DNA from: Marthasterias glacialis | Taxonomy: Eukaryota; Echinodermata; Asteroidea; Forcipulatida; Asteriidae | Length of the DNA stretch: 64,000 bases | Direction: 5' to 3' | NCBI GenBank assembly: GCA_911728455.2 | Contig: OU452221.1 | Coordinates: 8,813,918-8,877,917, forward strand | Part shown: piece by piece, positions 43,801 through 55,600 of the stretch | How positions within the stretch are numbered: the first letter of the stretch is position 1 | How the letters are laid out: every line of letters starts with the position of its first letter | Notes under the pieces: generated by a model | What the model was told of the DNA's origin: nothing | The model's database searches: none | The model's input: the letters and a program-made list of their open reading frames with translations, nothing else | Program-made: the position numbers and the translations under genes

Positions 43801-46800
43801 CAAAGTCGCTATGAATTTGGCATAATGCTTGGTTTTGTTTTCCAGAAAATTGGTCCCAAGATGTTGGACAAGGAAGGAAAAGAGGTTCCAGGAAACAGAG
43901 GGTATAAGTACTTTGGGGCGGCCAAGGATCTACCAGGAGTCAGAGAGCTCTTTGAGCATGAACGTGAGTAATAGTCACACAGGGAGTCATGCGCTTGGAA
44001 GCAAGAAAGAAGGAAATTCAGCATATCAGCAACACCCACTGGCGTTTAGTTTTTCATAATGGGGGACTTTTGGACGGTCCTTTTTCACAGTTCTCACCAG
44101 CAGTAGGCATGTTCAGAATTATGCGTGCAAACTGAGCCTGTGCAGGCATGCTCAGAACTGTCAAAAAGGCCCGTTGTGTCTGCTGCTGGCAGCGTCTCAA
44201 AAGTCTCCCATTGTTTCTCAATAATTTTGTTCAGGATTTTGAACTTTAGATTAAAAAAAAAAGTTACATTTTATCGTGCTTTGAATCACCAGGGCCAAAT
44301 TTCAAAGAGCTATTTTCAAAAGCATTTCCGTTACCCTTGTGGCTTACATGTATTGCTTAATATTTGAAATTAAAAAGTTGCATCCCTTAAGGTGTCCTGC
44401 CTCTTCCCAAGTTATATCCATGGAGCTATATATATTATAGCTCTATGGTTATATCGTATACTTTGGGTTGAATGGCTTCTGACTGGCACCCCCAAACAAA
44501 GATATTGACAAAGTAGGGAGACCGCCAACATTAGGGCTGGATAGCTAAGTTGGTAGAGTGCCGGTACGTTAGTCCAGGGGTGACTGGTTCAAATAATAAA
44601 TTGTTTTTGTTGTTATTTCAATCAGCACCTCCACCTCCGAGAAAGACGAGGGCAGAATTGATGAAATTCATTGATGCTGATTACTATGGTTACAGAGATG
44701 AGGATGATGGGGTCTTGGTGCCGCTGGAGTTGGAACATGAAAAAGAAAGTAGGTATTTTGCTTGAGTCTTATTTTTTATAGCTGCAGCTTCGTGTGACAC
44801 CTTGCCAAGCCGTTCTGATTTTGAGTGAAGTTTTTGTTTTAACTAAAGCAAATTGTGTGTGGTCGCCATACCCCAAAAAATCTATTGTAATGACATACAG
44901 TTAGGTTACCCGCCCTTCATTTGAAATATGGACTTGGCACACACAGGAAAGTGAAACTGAACTTGAAATTCTCATTCAGTCCATACCTTTTTTTCCCAGT
45001 TATTGCAGCAGCAGTGAGTGAATGGAAGTCCAAGAAGGAGGCAGGGTTGCTAAGTGAAGAAGTCACCAAGGACCAAGATGTAGAGGAGGACATCTATGCC
45101 GTCAAACAAGACCCAGAGGTTGGAATGGTTGATAATCCTAACCCTCTAATGTCTTTGGCTAGACACCCCCTCCCCAATCCTCCCTAATAGTCCACTCTAT
45201 GGTAACTCAATACCCAAATGCAGGCCTCCAATTAACCTACGGCACCCACAGAAATTGCCGTGGTGCCCTTTGCAAAGTTCCAATACAAGTTTACATTTTC
45301 TTCATAGAAGTGCCCCTTACCAGAGGAAAATTGCCGTGCCCCTTCAAGAGGGGCATAAGATTAATATGTGATAAGACTGTGATAAGATTAGTATGCCTGG
45401 CCAAATGATGGATTTATTTTATTTTATTTGAGCCTGAAGTAACATAGCCTACAAATTCTAACAACTTCCTGATTAGGATTTTGGAGGATTTGAGACCACT
45501 CCTCCAGAATACATTTATTCAAATCATTCTGGTAATGGAATCACAAACCAATGGATTCTTAAAAGCCACTAGCACTGTAACCCATAGGCCTGAAGATACC
45601 TGTGTATGTTTACTGAAGAGGATGAAGCGTTGGTCAGTTTTAGATGTGCATGAAAGCTCATGAGATCCCATGCAGACAGGTGGGGACTGAAAACCTTAAT
45701 CCATATGTGGGGGCTCCATTCTGAGGCGGGATTCGAACCAGGGTCCACAGAGGTGAAAGACGGGACCAGATACCACTATGCCAACCTGATCCCCAAGATA
45801 TAATTTGCGTTTGTTTATTTGATTAATAGTCTGATGATGACGAGGAAGCAGAAGAGATGGATGCAGAGGAGGGTCAGCCTCGCTATGTTGCCCACGTACC
45901 AGTACCATCACAAAAAGAGGTCAGTTTAGCAAAACAGTTAATATTGTTCAACCATGTTACTTCTCAGCTGGAATTTCCTTTCCTCTCGTCAAAAAATCAA
46001 TGAGATCGGCCAACAAATGGCCAAGTTCTTTGTCATTGTTTCCTTAGTGTGATCTTTAAACTCAAACACTTCTTTGTTCACAACCATATGGCGTTCCGTA
46101 GGTGTTTGGCAGTTTGGATCTTTCCACTCCAATTTGAAGGGACTGCATTAGAGCAACCTTATTTTATTTTACCATCATCTCTTTCCATTGATGGTAAGCT
46201 TAAGTATGGAGGGCAAACATGGACAAATTTACAGCTTTATAACAAATGGCCCTTGTGCTCTGGCTTGAGTGCAGTTTTTGTGTGTGACCTTGGTCGACTA
46301 AAGTTGCCATTGGGGCTCAAGCAGGGTATGGTGCACAGTGGACTATAGTCGCCATTTGGGCTGAAAGGGTTAATCTGTTAACCTAAACACCCTGTTGAAA
46401 GTATTGAGTTTATTTACCATACAAGTCTCGCACATGTTCAAATATTTTCTGTACCTTTTTAAATTTTTTATTTTCTTTTTTAGTATATAAAAGCAATTGT
46501 AAATAACAGCCACATCAGTGTTTGACTAAAGAGGTCATTTCTGATACCTTCACATACATTAAACTAACATCGGAAGATAACAAAATATTGTACTTTAAAG
46601 GGTATGCACAACAGTGGTGAGATTGAAAATATAAATGTTCACAGATTTGCGTTAAACTTACATTGTATAAGGATGGACATGGTGGAAAACTTCCCTTGGA
46701 ACATTTTTGCCTAAAATGCTATAGGTTTTAAGAAGTGAGTTCAACAACAGTTTTTTATTTCGCGAGTCCGAAACTGAAGTTTGAATACGGTGAAAGCATA

Positions 46801-47420
46801 CAATGGGATTCTGATGACCGATTGAGCTTAAACCATGTGCTATAACAGACTTGCACAGTTAATTGTAACCAGTTCAAGCATTACATTTTCAAATCTTGTC
46901 ATTTTGAAATTGGAATGACAGTTTTTATGTTATTATTATTCATGGTTTATTGACATTCATACTGCAGCCCGAGGGCTGAATCGCATGAAGTTTACAATAA
47001 AAAGAGTAAAAATTTACACATCTGAAAAGAAAAAAAAACAAGTAAAAAAGTGTACATGTACGAAGAATCAAAAAAATGATCTTCTTTCTCATGACCACCT
47101 CTCCAGAGGAATGCAAGATTAAATGACAAACAGTGCCAGAAAATCTTCAAAGAAACGTTTTGTTTGTAAGAACTACAACTGTCACTTATCCAGGAGATTA
47201 TTTATTAACCTATTTTTGTCAGCAAATTTTAAATGGTTTATTTAATTTTATTTTATTAAATGCAAATGAATTTGTCTAACATTTGTATTATTTCTTATTT
47301 TGTTCTGAACAGGTTGAAGAGGCGTTATTGAGAAGGAAAAAGATGGAGCTGTTGGAGAAATACGCCAGTGAAACATTAATACAACAAGGGAATGAAGCTA
47401 AGACGTTAATGGGAATTTAG
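40873..47420 (+). CDS. isy1: Pre-mRNA-splicing factor ISY1
   Basis: Nine coding exons: 40873-40875 (ATG only), 41709-41731, 42317-42477, 42939-43051, 43846-43963, 44626-44748, 45000-45118, 45830-45919 and 47313-47420. Phases close to 285 residues, the length of human ISY1. Conserved blocks include [89 protein letters not shown] and the C-terminal [19 protein letters not shown]1 belongs to the NineTeen/XAB2 complex and supports catalytic activation and fidelity of the spliceosome. Residues ~200-245 are acidic as in other animals. The donor after 45118 (GAG|GTTGGA) is weak but is required by the frame on both sides. It is divergent from imp4. Identification is firm. Confidence 0.96.
41894..42036 (-). 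repeat. tRNA-derived SINE, family A copy
   Basis: The best-preserved head in the window. On the minus strand it begins GTGGCCGAGCAGTATAGCGC, then GTGGGTTCAAATCACGG as a B box, and TTGTGTCCTTGAGCAAGACA. It lies in isy1 intron 2. Confidence 0.75.
42536..42697. repeat. CAGGCCTGA-bounded short repeat, copy 2
   Basis: Begins CAGGCCTGATACTTCACGGA and ends TAGGCCTGA; shares TTTACAATTTCCTCATAGAG and AATGCCTTGGTGCCCTTGCC with 31660-31818. Located in isy1 intron 3. Confidence 0.75.
44055..44213. mobile_element. Palindromic element, GGTGGCAGCAG family
   Basis: AATGGGGGACTTTTGGACGG at the left mirrors TCAAAAGTCTCCCATTG at the right; inside, CAGCAGTAGGCATG, TGCTGCTGGCAGCG and paired GCATG(T/C)TCAGAA blocks repeat. 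Related to 6199-6328 and 55029-55150. Confidence 0.7.
44536..44600 (+). repeat. tRNA-like fragment (SINE head or tRNA pseudogene)
   Basis: GGGCTGGATAGCTAAGTTGG begins like a tRNA with an A box (TAGCTAAGTTGGTAGAGTG) and GGTTCAAAT as a B box 27 bp later, then runs into A/T-rich sequence. The acceptor stem does not close. It lies 26 bp before isy1 exon 6. Confidence 0.5.
45221..45358. repeat. CAGGCCT-type short repeat, diverged copy
   Basis: Starts CAGGCCTCCAATTAACCTAC; shares TGCCGTGGTGCCCTTTG-like, AGTTTACATTTTCTTCATAG and GTGCCCCTTACCAGAGGAAA-type segments with 31660 and 42536. Confidence 0.55.
45660..45798 (-). repeat. tRNA-related SINE, family B copy 3
   Basis: On the minus strand: GGGATCAGGTTGGCATAGTG, then CTGGTTCGAATCCCGCC as a clear B box, then AGGTTTTCAGTCCCCACCTG. 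It lies about 32 bp before isy1 exon 8. Confidence 0.75.
46598..46790 (+). repeat. Dispersed repeat, copy 3
   Basis: Shares ATAAATGTTCACAGATTT, TATAAGGATGGACATGG-type and TTTTTGCCTAAAATGCTA-type segments with 24165-24360. Located in the last isy1 intron. Confidence 0.45.
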
Positions 47421-49643
47421 CAGAACTTATCTTGCTTGGGGAAAACAACTTGGGGTTGGAAAGATCAGGTTAATTTCAAATGTCTTGTTTTTCGGAAAGA
47501 GTACATTTTCTTCAAAGAGATCGGCATAGTGGATGTTACATAATACCTGTTACATTGTATATTTAAGATTGTTTCTGCTAAACTGGAACTTTTCTGGTAT
47601 GTGGTGAATTTTTTTCTCATTTACTGGTTCCCAAAAAATACTTTTTGTGGTTGCTGATGTTGGTATGTACCATCAAGCCTGTTTAGTTTGTAGTTCCATT
47701 TATCAATGAATACTTCTTGCTGGTATGCTCTACCTATTGTTGGATCAGTACTATGAGGTCCTTCTTACAATTCGCATGACTTTGATAAAACTTGTCTCCT
47801 ATATTTTGAAGTGCCTTATCATCATCATCTTGCAGTCGTAACCGAGACCTCATAAACAATGCCAAGCCAAGATTCTTTATCCTTCATTATGTTTGGAAGG
47901 TCCTCAATTTCATATTCTGTGTCTCTGCCAATCGTGCCAATGTAATTTAAAGGTCTTCGTCCTCTAGTAGGACACGGAAGTCTCCTTACATAATATTTTT
48001 TTTTATCAGAAGTGCCCGGTAAAGAAAGTTTTTGGGTGATGTATCTTGCCCAAAGTACTTGATTGGCATAGATGAACATGAATTTTGTAAAGAGAATGTT
48101 TCAGGGTTTGATTAATTTTCCCACCTGATTTATAGCTTTTTTAGAAGACCTTTTTGATAATTACAAATGTGGACATGGAAATAAGGACCTTATAGCACGG
48201 AGCCGACGTTATTGTACAATGCCACATTGTATACTGCATGCTATGATTGTCACAGCTGCTCGTAAACATAAATGGCATGCAGTGCAGACAGAATCCCTCC
48301 AGGGTTGATGTTCAGAGTTCACACGCCCAAATAAATGCCACATTGATTTGATGAGTTTGAAATTGTTTTATCACCAGTGTGGTTTTTGTTGCCACTAACT
48401 TCCATATCATGTGAAATGAAAATATTTTTAACGCTTTGAAGAGAAAACTAGATTTCTATGATGTGAATATTTGTCAATTTTCCTTACTGTTGGAGCAATG
48501 AACTAAGCTCCAAGTTGCATTCACAGTTAAGTATCAAAAACTTGGCTTTTAAAATGTTTTTAATGAAAAAAATTTGCATAACAGTGTCAAGAAAACTACT
48601 CTTAAAGGTAAACTCCGGGGTGTGTAAAATACATTGTTCTTTATGTTTCTTTTCTTTTTGAGAAGGGACACAAATTTAGCCATGTTTTTTTGTAAAAAAG
48701 GTAGTTGTAGATAAGTTTTCCATTGTATGATTTATGCTGACATTCATTACATTTGTTCAATCTTTTGTAAAGAAAACGAAGATGTAATAAAGTTGTACAA
48801 AAAATACTGACAATTTCGCATTCCATTACGTTTTGTTTTGAGTCATTGTGAATGTTGTAGTTATAAGTATTTGGTAGAGGTATTTGCTGTAGATATGTGG
48901 AAGATTTCAACCGACACAAAGTATTGCGTGAGTGATAATGGTTTTTGACCCAACAAATATATTGATAAGCCCTAAAACGATATTCGGCGTTACCCAACAG
49001 CTCTTAGAAAACGATTTTTGAGGGAAAAGAAACTGAAAATTTCTCAAAATGTTCTGTGAAAAGGTTTAATAAACATTTATGATCTTGACCGTTGCCGTTT
49101 ATTCATATACATATTTTTATAATCCAAACGGGACATGAAGCTTTTGTATATGTGTACGGCTGAATGGAGCTGTTCCAACGCTAACAATCCACAAAAACTA
49201 AAATTTATAATAGTATTAGTAGGACTGCCGGGGTCCGCCCAACCTTGGTTTACTTTGTACAAAATAAGTATCTTGACTACACAGCTGTTGTTGTTATTAC
49301 TTTGTGTGCCTCGTGTGCTTTCCCCGCATAAAGGATATTACTAACAAACAAAAAAATAAGTACGTCATTGGTTTTTCTGGGCAGTGTCCGGTCACGTGAA
49401 GCAAATCGTGCAATGTCATTGGTCACGCCTACTTTTTGCTAAAACGTCATGAGTATGCTACCTGAACGTACATATGCGTTTAAGAATGTTTAAAATTCTA
49501 AAAACTGGTGGGTACCAGGTTAAAGTAGATAATTAATTCGTCTCTTGACGGACGCCGGTACAACGCATTTATATGTACTGTGGCGTGATGAGTGCATAGA
49601 CGTGAAATAAAGAATACTTTTCTGATACATCACTCCGCTGATC
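47421..49643. other. isy1 3' region and hdhd5 promoter region
   Basis: No exon seen. Plus-strand AATAAA hexamers lie at 48330-48335 (about 910 bp past the isy1 stop) and 49068-49073. The last ~200 bp should contain the hdhd5 promoter; no TATA box is obvious. Confidence 0.45.
48330..48335 (+). promoter_or_regulatory. Candidate isy1 polyadenylation signal
   Basis: AATAAA in CCCAAATAAATGCC, the first strong hexamer past the isy1 stop that I see. Confidence 0.3.
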
Positions 49644-52600
49644 ATGGCGGCTACGAGGTGCATTCAGACACTTTTGCAGCGGAATTGCCCCCATTTACGG
49701 AGAAATTTTAGCGTTTTCAAGAACCTGAGACAATCCTTTAATGTTCACAACGAGGTAAGGGACACATTTGTTGGGTTGAAATCGTTAATCAAATGTATGT
49801 TTCTCACTCAAAAAAAGTCGATACTTTTTCAGAAGAGCAATCAATTTGCTTGGTCGATTGATTAGTCGATCTTGTCGGGGAGTTTTTTAGACGAATTTTA
49901 CGTAAGACAATTATTTATTTATATATTTATTTATTATTACTATTTTTTTATGAGGATGATGAGGATGGGTAAATTAATTCCCATCCTCTCGTAGTCTAAA
50001 CACACCATCCGACATGTGGAAATTACATCAAATTGCTGGTCACATTTTTACAGTTTTTGTGAAAAGGTTGACAAATGGTTTATGTTTTTCAGGGACTTTT
50101 TGCATGTTCATTATTGCTATTGGGCTATTTTTTTATTTTGAGACAAAAATACTTGAGACAAAAATATTTCCCTGGAATATTGGTAAGCCTACTACTAGTA
50201 GGTACTACTAGAACACTGCCTGGTATAAAATTTCCATTTTGTGAGCTTTCAGATTGAAACTTGTATTTCCTTTTGATAACGATGAGTCTTTACTTTATTT
50301 GTAATAATTTCTAATAAATAAAGCCCATTCTCATGATATTTACCAAGTCAAATGTCTGTCTGGCATATTACATGTGTGACATTTGTTACACATCTGAGAG
50401 CACTTACAATTACTATTTCTGGTTTATTAAAAGAACATGATTTTTGCTGCCCGGAGGTTGAATTTTAAACAACAGATTTAACGAGCATTAACAAGATATA
50501 AATGTATTCAAATTAAAAAAGAAATTGTTTGAATTGTGTTTTTAAATACAAAAGACATACACACGCTAAGGAAAAGAAGCGCAGTGTAAACAAATTATGG
50601 GAGCAACAACAATAAAAGGAGAGTGATACTATACAGACAACAGCAGTTGCAAGGATGGTGGGCCAAGTTGGGATTGTGAGAGTTCTTAACATAAGTCTGT
50701 TGAATCATGGAGAGGAAGTAAAGAACTTGGCTTTTGTTAAAACAAAATGTTTTACATGTTGACTAATAAGGCATTCGTTTTAATCTAAGATTCATGAGAG
50801 CTTTTTGACTAGATGCTTGTCGAATCTTATAGGCCCTAGAGTTGTATGACTTCATTGCAAAAGTGGTAACCTGGGGTTGTATACAAGGTTCCAGACATAA
50901 GAGTTGTAATTTTTCTGATTGTCCATATTGAGTGTATGGTGGGAACCAGTGATGATGCACGATACTCTTTTTGATAGAACATTTATTATAGGTTCCTTTT
51001 ATTTGTTGATGAAAATAGGGAGAACGATTTATGATTTTTATTTTTTTTTGCCGTTCAGGAGTTTGGCCAGTCCCCACAGTTTGGAATATTATTTGACATC
51101 GACGGAGTTCTAGTACGTGGGAAGCGTGTCCTGAACGAAGCAGTTGAGGCCTTTCAGAAGCTGTCGGATGGGGAGGGTCATCTACGAGTGCCAGCAGTGT
51201 TTGTCACCAATGCTGGGAACAAACTGAGACAAGCTAAAGCAAAACAACTGACAAACTGGCTGGGTGTGAAGGTAATTACTGTGACTGTAACTAGCCCTAA
51301 ACCCTACAGAGCTTGATCTAAACACAGGGCCACTGGCCAGAGTCCAGCAACAACCTGAACCTCATTTCATGGTGCTGCGTACTGCAGAATTCTGCGCTTA
51401 CAGCCCATAGAATGACATGCTTTTACGGGACGCTGTTAGCGCAGAATTTCTGCAGTAAGCAGTGCCACGATATTGGGCCCTGCAAGATAATTTAGTTTTG
51501 CCAATTTATACCAAATTTATGATTATGCACATTTTACCATAGAGCAAGGCAAAATCCTGTAAATAAAAAATACACATTCACCTTTTAATTTGGCAAAACT
51601 TATTTTTCAAACGTTTGCTGTGGTTGGTAAATTATGTGTATTTGTTATGTGTTCTCAAACCTACATTTATTTGGACTTCTTGTACGTAGATTCATCCTGA
51701 CCAGGTGGTTATGTCCCACAGCCCTCTCAAGATGTTTCCGCAGTTTCATGACAATCACGTGCTAGTCTCAGGACAGGGGCCTATCAAAGAGATTGCTAAA
51801 TAGTATCCTTTTTGATAAGTGTCTTTTATTAACAATGATTAGATTTTGAGTATTGAAGGGGTTGAAGTTGTGTGACGTTTGAAAATGTGTTTAAATGTTA
51901 CGTAGACAAGCTACACTTCGTATATCTGCCTTGCGGTTGTTCAAACATTTGGGGAAACCTTGTGTTCCCACAAAGTTGCCTTAACTCTTTCACTGCGGAA
52001 TATATAGTTTACAGCTGTGACGGCATTGTTTAATACTTTGTTTATTTCGAGCCGCTGGCAGCAGCTCTCCGGCGTATGAAGTCATTCACGGAGCCGCTGT
52101 GAGCAGCGCACCGTAGTGGAAGAGTTAACGTGTGAAGGAACAAAAAATTGTGCACATAAACTGGTTCTTGTTCGAAAACACACAAGAAGTGCACAGTCTT
52201 TTGCTGAACAAACTGCCCAGGCTAGTGCTAGTTGCAGTGGCCTGCAATATACATTTGCAATGGGTCTAAGCCATTCTCTGGAGTGGTAAAAAGATCTATA
52301 CTCAATGTATTACATGTAAATTGGAACACAATTCTGAAATATGCTGAAGGTTTGGAAAGTCAAACGATTCAAACATGCCCAAATTCTTTGTGATTTGCTG
52401 AAAACAGTTGGGCAGCATTACTCTTTATTTAAATTTCAAAGGAGCAGGTGAACAATCTACTACGAAAACACGTACGTGTACACTTGGTTTTTTTTTAACA
52501 ATCTGGACAATCTGGTAGGATCTGGTCTTAAGTTAGCTGTATCTGTAAACATCACAACTATGTGGGCATACATGTACATGTACATGTCAAATTAAAACAG

Positions 52601-55600
52601 GAATTTTGAGAGTTTGACCTCCTTATGTGGCATTTACACAAGAGTTGTGGACTCATACTTATACACACCAATCAAGATTTAGACTTTGTTGAAAGATTGT
52701 TGATCTTTATTTGGTCTCCCTGATTCAGGTCAAATGCTAGTATTGTTTTGTGGCTCCAATAACCATTTTTCTGCTAGTGTTTTCTTTAGGCCTATATGTA
52801 TTTATGAGATTGACACCTGGGTACATTTGGTAACCTTGTGTATGTTAATTCATGGGTATGTTATAAAAAGTGGCTCTGTTTCATAAAAGTTGCTGTGTCA
52901 AAAAAAACAAAAAAACAAAACAATACTCTTCATACGTTTCAATTGTAGAGGATAATTTGTGTATCAATTTGATTTTCACACATGAATTAGTGTATGGTAT
53001 AAGTGCATCAAACTGATCATCAATCCTCTACCTTTCAATTATTTTACCCACCAGAAAATGAGATGAAAAAGATTTCTTCTCAGAACTATAGTCACATTGG
53101 TGACAACCTTGATGTATACATGGGTTGATGTTATACTTGATGTTTTGCCTCTAACCCAGTAACCTTGCTGTGGCTAGACAGACTGTATTTAGCTTAACAG
53201 CCTCCCTTCAAACAAGTTTACAGATTACCTAGCCTGCCCTGGAGGTCGAGATTTCTGGCACAGTTTTTACACAATTTTTTTTTACGGTTACCGTAATTTT
53301 CGGCCTATAAGCCGCGGCTTGCTGGTTGTTTTTCGCCCGCAAAAAGTTCCACGCGGCTTATGGGCCGGGCGGCTTATGGGCCAACGTGTCAGTAATGTAA
53401 ATCGAAAATTACTGCACTTGCACAAAAAAAATTCAAGACGACGATGAAAATGGCAATGTGACAAAAACAACTAACCAGAAAACATAAAAGCCTTTTTAGT
53501 TCAGCTATGACAAATGTTGATATCCAATTCCAATCAAAACACATTATTAAGCCGACCGACCTAGCGCTGCTGAAAACACATCGGCGTTCAATCAGATAAA
53601 TTGGTATCCGCACGCCGACCTGTGCATTGCTGATTATGCAATTGTAAACCAGTGCGTCAATACACTACGTGCATGTAAACAGGAAGTTGCGAAATGTCGG
53701 ATGTTATCGACCGTTTTGCATTCATCGACGGACTTTACCGGTCTTTGCCGCAGTCTTTGCCGTAAGCTGCCACTGGAGGGCGCTATAAAAATGTAGCGCG
53801 CCCTCTGCCGGTAGCGGAGGAAACTTCTGGAAACGTTACGCTGCTGTAAATTCTTGCTTATGATGGGCGCTGCAACGTGCACGATCGGAAGACTGCAACG
53901 TAAGGTACGCACGCTGGCTGGGCTTGTAAATTGCTTGTAAATGACATACAGATAAGCTCAAAAGTATTTAATGGAAAATACAGATCTGAATTTGGCCACT
54001 GTTTCTGTGTTGACTACAGTAAATGCGGTCACGCTATTGTTCACCTGAAAATAAACGTGCTCAATGGCCTTTATTTTCGGTCTTTTTCTGACAAAATACT
54101 GCGGCTTATGGGGTGTAGCGGCTTATGTGCCGACAACTGAATCTTGCTTTGTAATTTCTTGGGCGCAGCGGCTAATGGGCCGAGCGGCTTTTGGGCCGAA
54201 AATTACGGTACTTCTGTAGAGTAAACAATCCTGTCTGAACTTATTATTAGAGTCTACACTAATGCAGATTATTGTTGTATTTTTATAATTAAATATATTT
54301 TCTTAATTAAAGACGCCCACTCGTCACCATTACCCCGACGACAATTTCTGTGGCACAAAACGATCATGTACCTGTACATAGTTTACGTACAACGCGTGCA
54401 CTGGTCAAAGGTGATCTTTCGTGGCACGAATTTGTTTGTCGCGCGCTGACGAGTGGGCGTCTTTAAGGGTAATTTATAGGCCAAAATTCTACAAATATTG
54501 GTAGCTGTTGTAAACATAACTGTGTCAGCTTACAAACCAGGGCATTGTACACATACATGTATATTTAAACAATTTTTTTACTGAGCAATCTGAAATGATA
54601 ATAGTGTTGTACATAATAAATGTAGGCTTCCTCACTGTTATACATTTTGTATTGCATATAAAGTTTACTTAAAAATGTTTTAAACAGACTCAGTGACCCC
54701 ATTTCCTCCAGTCCATGTTTCTATCGTTCATTTGGGGAATGTCATTCCAGATTTCCTTCTTATGTGTTTTAGTCACCAAGTGAATCACTTTGCCAGGATG
54801 GTAGTTTTTGAGCCACATATCTTGAGTGCTTTAACCATGGATTGTAGGCCTACATGTTCATGTAGCCGAATTTTTGTACGTCAAAAAATTTGTGGTTTGA
54901 ATGTGAACCATACGAGAAATTTGTGGTTTGAATGGAAACCATAATGGAAAAATGGAAAAAAAATTACACTTCGGAACATGTGGATTCCTCTAATTTTACT
55001 TTGTATGAAATTTCACCCATACTTAAAGCAATGGGAGACTTTTGAGACACTGGTGGCAGCAGAAACAACGGTCCTTTTCGACAGTTCTGAGCGTGTGCGC
55101 ACATGCTCATTATTGCGTGCACAGTTTTGAGCACGTGACTACTGGTGAGGACTGCGCAAAAAAGACCATCCAAATGTATCTCATTCCACATGAATGCCAT
55201 AGGATAAGTGCAATGCAACTGACCATTGGGTTTATTTATTACTTCCTCCATGCTGACCCACCATTTGAGTTTGACATCTGTTCTTGCACGTGTGCAGCCA
55301 CTATGCAGCCACATGCACACTGAAGTCTCCCTTTTGTAGACACATGTCTCTCATCCGCATTTGTGCAGAGGGTGTTGTATTGATTTATGATTGGTCAGAC
55401 CATGGAGGTCAGACTGCAGACCATGTGATGGACACTTGACCAGTGTCTGGTTCTGGTTATAAAGCAAGGTCGATTACATAATCCCTCTGTAGTCTGGAGC
55501 ACTCCAGGGTGTCAGTATGGTCTAAGTTTCAACTCCATGGTTTCAACATAGAACAAGGGCTTCAACAACCCTGAAAACAGTTGATTGTGCAGTATTAATT

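Noticed and set aside
53634-53912. 92-codon frame inside the 922-bp transposon
   Set aside because: No transposase motif or similarity is visible; the element's high GC interior explains the open frame.
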